A stretch of 6,255 nt of DNA. It comes from Thermoplasmatales archaeon (GTDB lineage Archaea > Thermoplasmatota > E2 > UBA202 > DSCA01). Numbering within the stretch: the first letter of the stretch is position 1; the number at the start of each line of letters is the position of its first letter. The stretch lies in contig DSCA01000149.1 of assembly GCA_011049295.1 (NCBI GenBank), positions 1 through 6,255 of the forward strand, read 5' to 3'. The notes under the pieces were generated by a model. That model made no database searches. It saw nothing but the letters and a program-made list of their open reading frames with translations, and was not told the DNA's origin. Positions 4,791 through 6,255 of the stretch are shown piece by piece. The position numbers and the translations under genes were made by a program.

Positions 4791-6255
4791 TCATGGTCGC
4801 CTCTTGAGGTAGAAAGCCAGGGCTCCTCCTGCTATCCCCGCCACTGCCACCACGGCGATGATGAGGGTGAGGGGAAGAGACGCTCCCCCCTCGTTCCCCG
4901 GGTTATCCACATACACCGTTCGGGTGGCCACCGGGCTGTAGTCGGTGCCGTCGAAGCTGCGGGCGGCAAGGATGTGCTCTCCGTTGGCCAGCGAGGCGGT
5001 ATCCCAGGCGTACTGCCAGGAGTCGGTGCCCTGCGCCGTGGTCCATGCCCCCCCGTCGATGCGCACCTCCACTCGGAGGATGCTGCCGTCGCTGTCCTGG
5101 GCGCTGCCGTTCATGGTGATAAGGCCGGAGAGGGTGGCGTTGTTTTCGGGGCCGGCTATGGACACCGTGGGCGGCGTGTTGGTTTGGGTGACCGGAGAAA
5201 AATGGGCGGTCACGCTTTTCTCCGAGGTCATGGATATCTGTACGGTGGAGGCGTTGCCGCCGGTGTCTCCGCTCCAGTGGCTGAACACGTAGCCCTGGCC
5301 GGCGCTGGCCGTCGCCGTCACCGTGGTTCCCTGGTCATAGGTGCCGCCCGGCGGGCTCAGGGTTATGGCTCCCGCTGTCGAGGGCTGCACGCTGATGGAG
5401 AGCGAGTACTGGGGGGGCGGGGGCGGCAGTTGTGCTTCCTGGAAATGGGCTACCATCTGCCGGTCCCTGTCCATGGTCACCTGGATGCTCCGGCTGGTTC
5501 CGCTGGCGTCTCCCGACCAGTAGGCAAAGGTATAGCCGGCATTGGCCAGAGCGGTGAGGGTGACCGTGTCTCCCTGGTTGTAGGTTCCGCCCGGGGGGCT
5601 GACCCTTCCCGCTCCCGGGGGGCTGACCTCCGTGGACAGCGTATACTGGACGAGGGGCTGGAAATAGGCGGTGACCGTCTTGTTCTCGTCCATTGCCAGG
5701 GTCTGGCTGGCGCCGCTTCCGCTGAGGTCGCCGCTCCAGTGGTCGAACCGGTAGCCAGTGGCCGGAACGGCGGTGAGGCTCACCGTGTCTCCCTGGTTGT
5801 AGGTTCCCCCCGTCGGGTCGAGCGTTACGGTGCCGCTGCCCGAGGGCCACACCGACGCGGAGAGGGTGTAATGGGGGGGAAGAATTTCGCTGAAGTGGGC
5901 CGTGATGCTTTTGTCACCGTCCATGGTGATGGTGAGGGAGGCGTCGCTTCCGCTGCCGTCTCCGCTCCAGTGGCTGAACACGTAGCCGCTGGCCGGGGTG
6001 GCGGTGGCGGCGACCACGGTGTCCTCGGCGTACACGCCGCCGGGGGGATCGAGGCTTATCTCTCCGCCGTCTTGCGGATAGGTTGCCGTACTCAGAGTGT
6101 GGGCATTTTTAACGGTGACCTGCCGGACGGTGGCGTTGTGCGCCCCGTCGTCGTCGGTCACGGTGAGGTTCACCAGGTATGTGCCGTCGTCGCTGAAGGA
6201 GTGGTTGCAGTGCCGGCCGTAGCCGGTGTGGCCATCGCCGAAGTCCCAGGCATAG
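4791..6255 (-). CDS. C-terminal 487 residues of a PKD / InlB-repeat surface protein with C-terminal membrane anchor
   Basis: The frame is open from the right edge (first full codon at 6254-6252) to TGA at 4793-4791, so the start and N-terminal domains are outside the window. Order, in window residues: the end of a PKD domain (1-50, YAWDFGDG opening it and VNLTVTDDDG near its end); four divergent InlB B-repeats (about 52-121, 128-198, 204-271, 283-352), each with GGxY-x4-TV, GYxF-x2-WSGD and a closing F; an Ig-like domain (about 360-450, WQYAWDTASLANGEH); then a Gly-rich linker, one membrane helix (about 460-482) and KRRP. The positive tail places the repeats outside the cell. Such beta domains usually act as stalks or adhesive modules; no enzyme domain is visible here. 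An internal GTG at 6173 is not the true start. A 43-bp gap with a TATA box separates it from the pilin-like gene. Confidence 0.9.
   Translation of the reverse strand, partial: YAWDFGDGHTGYGRHCNHSFSDDGTYLVNLTVTDDDGAHNATVRQVTVKNAHTLSTATYPQDGGEISLDPPGGVYAEDTVVAATATPASGYVFSHWSGDGSGSDASLTITMDGDKSITAHFSEILPPHYTLSASVWPSGSGTVTLDPTGGTYNQGDTVSLTAVPATGYRFDHWSGDLSGSGASQTLAMDENKTVTAYFQPLVQYTLSTEVSPPGAGRVSPPGGTYNQGDTVTLTALANAGYTFAYWSGDASGTSRSIQVTMDRDRQMVAHFQEAQLPPPPPQYSLSISVQPSTAGAITLSPPGGTYDQGTTVTATASAGQGYVFSHWSGDTGGNASTVQISMTSEKSVTAHFSPVTQTNTPPTVSIAGPENNATLSGLITMNGSAQDSDGSILRVEVRIDGGAWTTAQGTDSWQYAWDTASLANGEHILAARSFDGTDYSPVATRTVYVDNPGNEGGASLPLTLIIAVVAVAGIAGGALAFYLKRRP
5199..5408 (-). repeat. InlB-type B-repeat unit 4
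   Basis: The last unit encodes about 70 residues from YSLSISVQPS to the closing TAHF, with GGTYDQGTTV and GYVFSHWSGD. Its 5265-5294 stretch is identical to part of unit 1, so these two outer units are closest at the DNA level in that motif. Confidence 0.85.
5442..5645 (-). repeat. InlB-type B-repeat unit 3 (shortened)
   Basis: This unit encodes about 68 residues from YTLSTEVSPP to the closing VAHF. It is about two residues shorter than unit 2 before GGTYNQGDTV, where a SPPG peptide occurs twice and the DNA holds a 15-bp direct repeat (5590-5604 and 5614-5628). A proline run (QLPPPPPQ) follows before unit 4. Confidence 0.85.
5661..5873 (-). repeat. InlB-type B-repeat unit 2
   Basis: This unit encodes about 71 residues from HYTLSASVWP to the closing TAYF, with GGTYNQGDTV and GYRFDHWSGD. 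A 26-bp stretch (5782-5807) is identical to one in unit 3. Confidence 0.85.
5892..6101 (-). repeat. InlB-type B-repeat unit 1
   Basis: The first of four repeats encodes about 70 residues from HTLSTATYP to the closing TAHF. It carries GGVYAEDTV and GYVFSHWSGD. A 30-bp stretch (5958-5987) is identical to one in unit 4. Confidence 0.85.

Noticed and set aside
5335..5850. 171-codon minus-strand frame rich in Arg, Gly and Pro within the repeat region
   Set aside because: It is a frame-shifted shadow of the InlB-type repeats; its apparent repeats are the same DNA repeats read in the wrong frame.
5190..6110. Possible CRISPR-like array from the regularly spaced repeats
   Set aside because: The spacing of about 220 bp, in-frame coding and diverged copies mark protein-domain repeats, not a CRISPR array.
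6171..6173. GTG as the start of the repeat-rich surface protein
   Set aside because: The same frame continues upstream to the window edge and encodes the conserved YAWDFGDG part of the PKD domain, so the gene starts outside the window.

Overview
The window looks archaeal, most likely from a moderately GC-rich euryarchaeon. Thermoplasmatota or a Methanomassiliicoccales-like lineage is my guess from the style of the surface proteins. The evidence for Archaea is: a tRNA with an intron at the canonical archaeal 37/38 position and a bulge-helix-bulge splice motif; an archaeal-type NMN adenylyltransferase; a membrane-anchored LonB protease; a type IV pilin-like class III signal peptide; and TATA boxes centred about 24-27 nt before start codons or the tRNA 5' end. 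The phylum is inference; the domain is well supported.

Layout. (1) Positions 1-167 hold the 3' end of a small Cys4 zinc-ribbon protein on the + strand. (2) Positions 210-325 hold an intron-containing tRNA-Thr(UGU) on the - strand, with a TATA-like element just upstream. (3) Positions 401-778 (- strand) hold a small membrane protein with an HEVLH zincin motif (DUF3267/M50-like). (4) A 138-bp divergent promoter region leads into nadM (917-1435, +) and lonB (about 1486-3498, +). lonB has its own strong TATA box in the short gap after nadM. (5) lonB meets, tail to tail with an 8-bp overlap, a 418-aa pilin-like surface protein (3491-4747, -). (6) Upstream of that, on the same strand, is the C-terminal 487 residues of a large surface protein (4791-6255, -). 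It has a PKD domain, four InlB-type B-repeats, an Ig-like domain and a C-terminal membrane anchor, and continues past the window edge.

Functionally, the left and middle parts are housekeeping: tRNA, NAD synthesis and membrane-associated ATP-dependent proteolysis. The right part (3491-6255) is a cell-surface module with two membrane-anchored, extracytoplasmic beta-rich proteins. The most notable points are a sharp AT-rich block inside the pilin-like gene, a lonB start codon that overlaps its own TATA box, a repeated pattern suggesting leaderless transcripts, and recombinogenic in-frame repeats in the surface protein. I see no CRISPR array, insertion sequence, integrase, phage gene or defence system.
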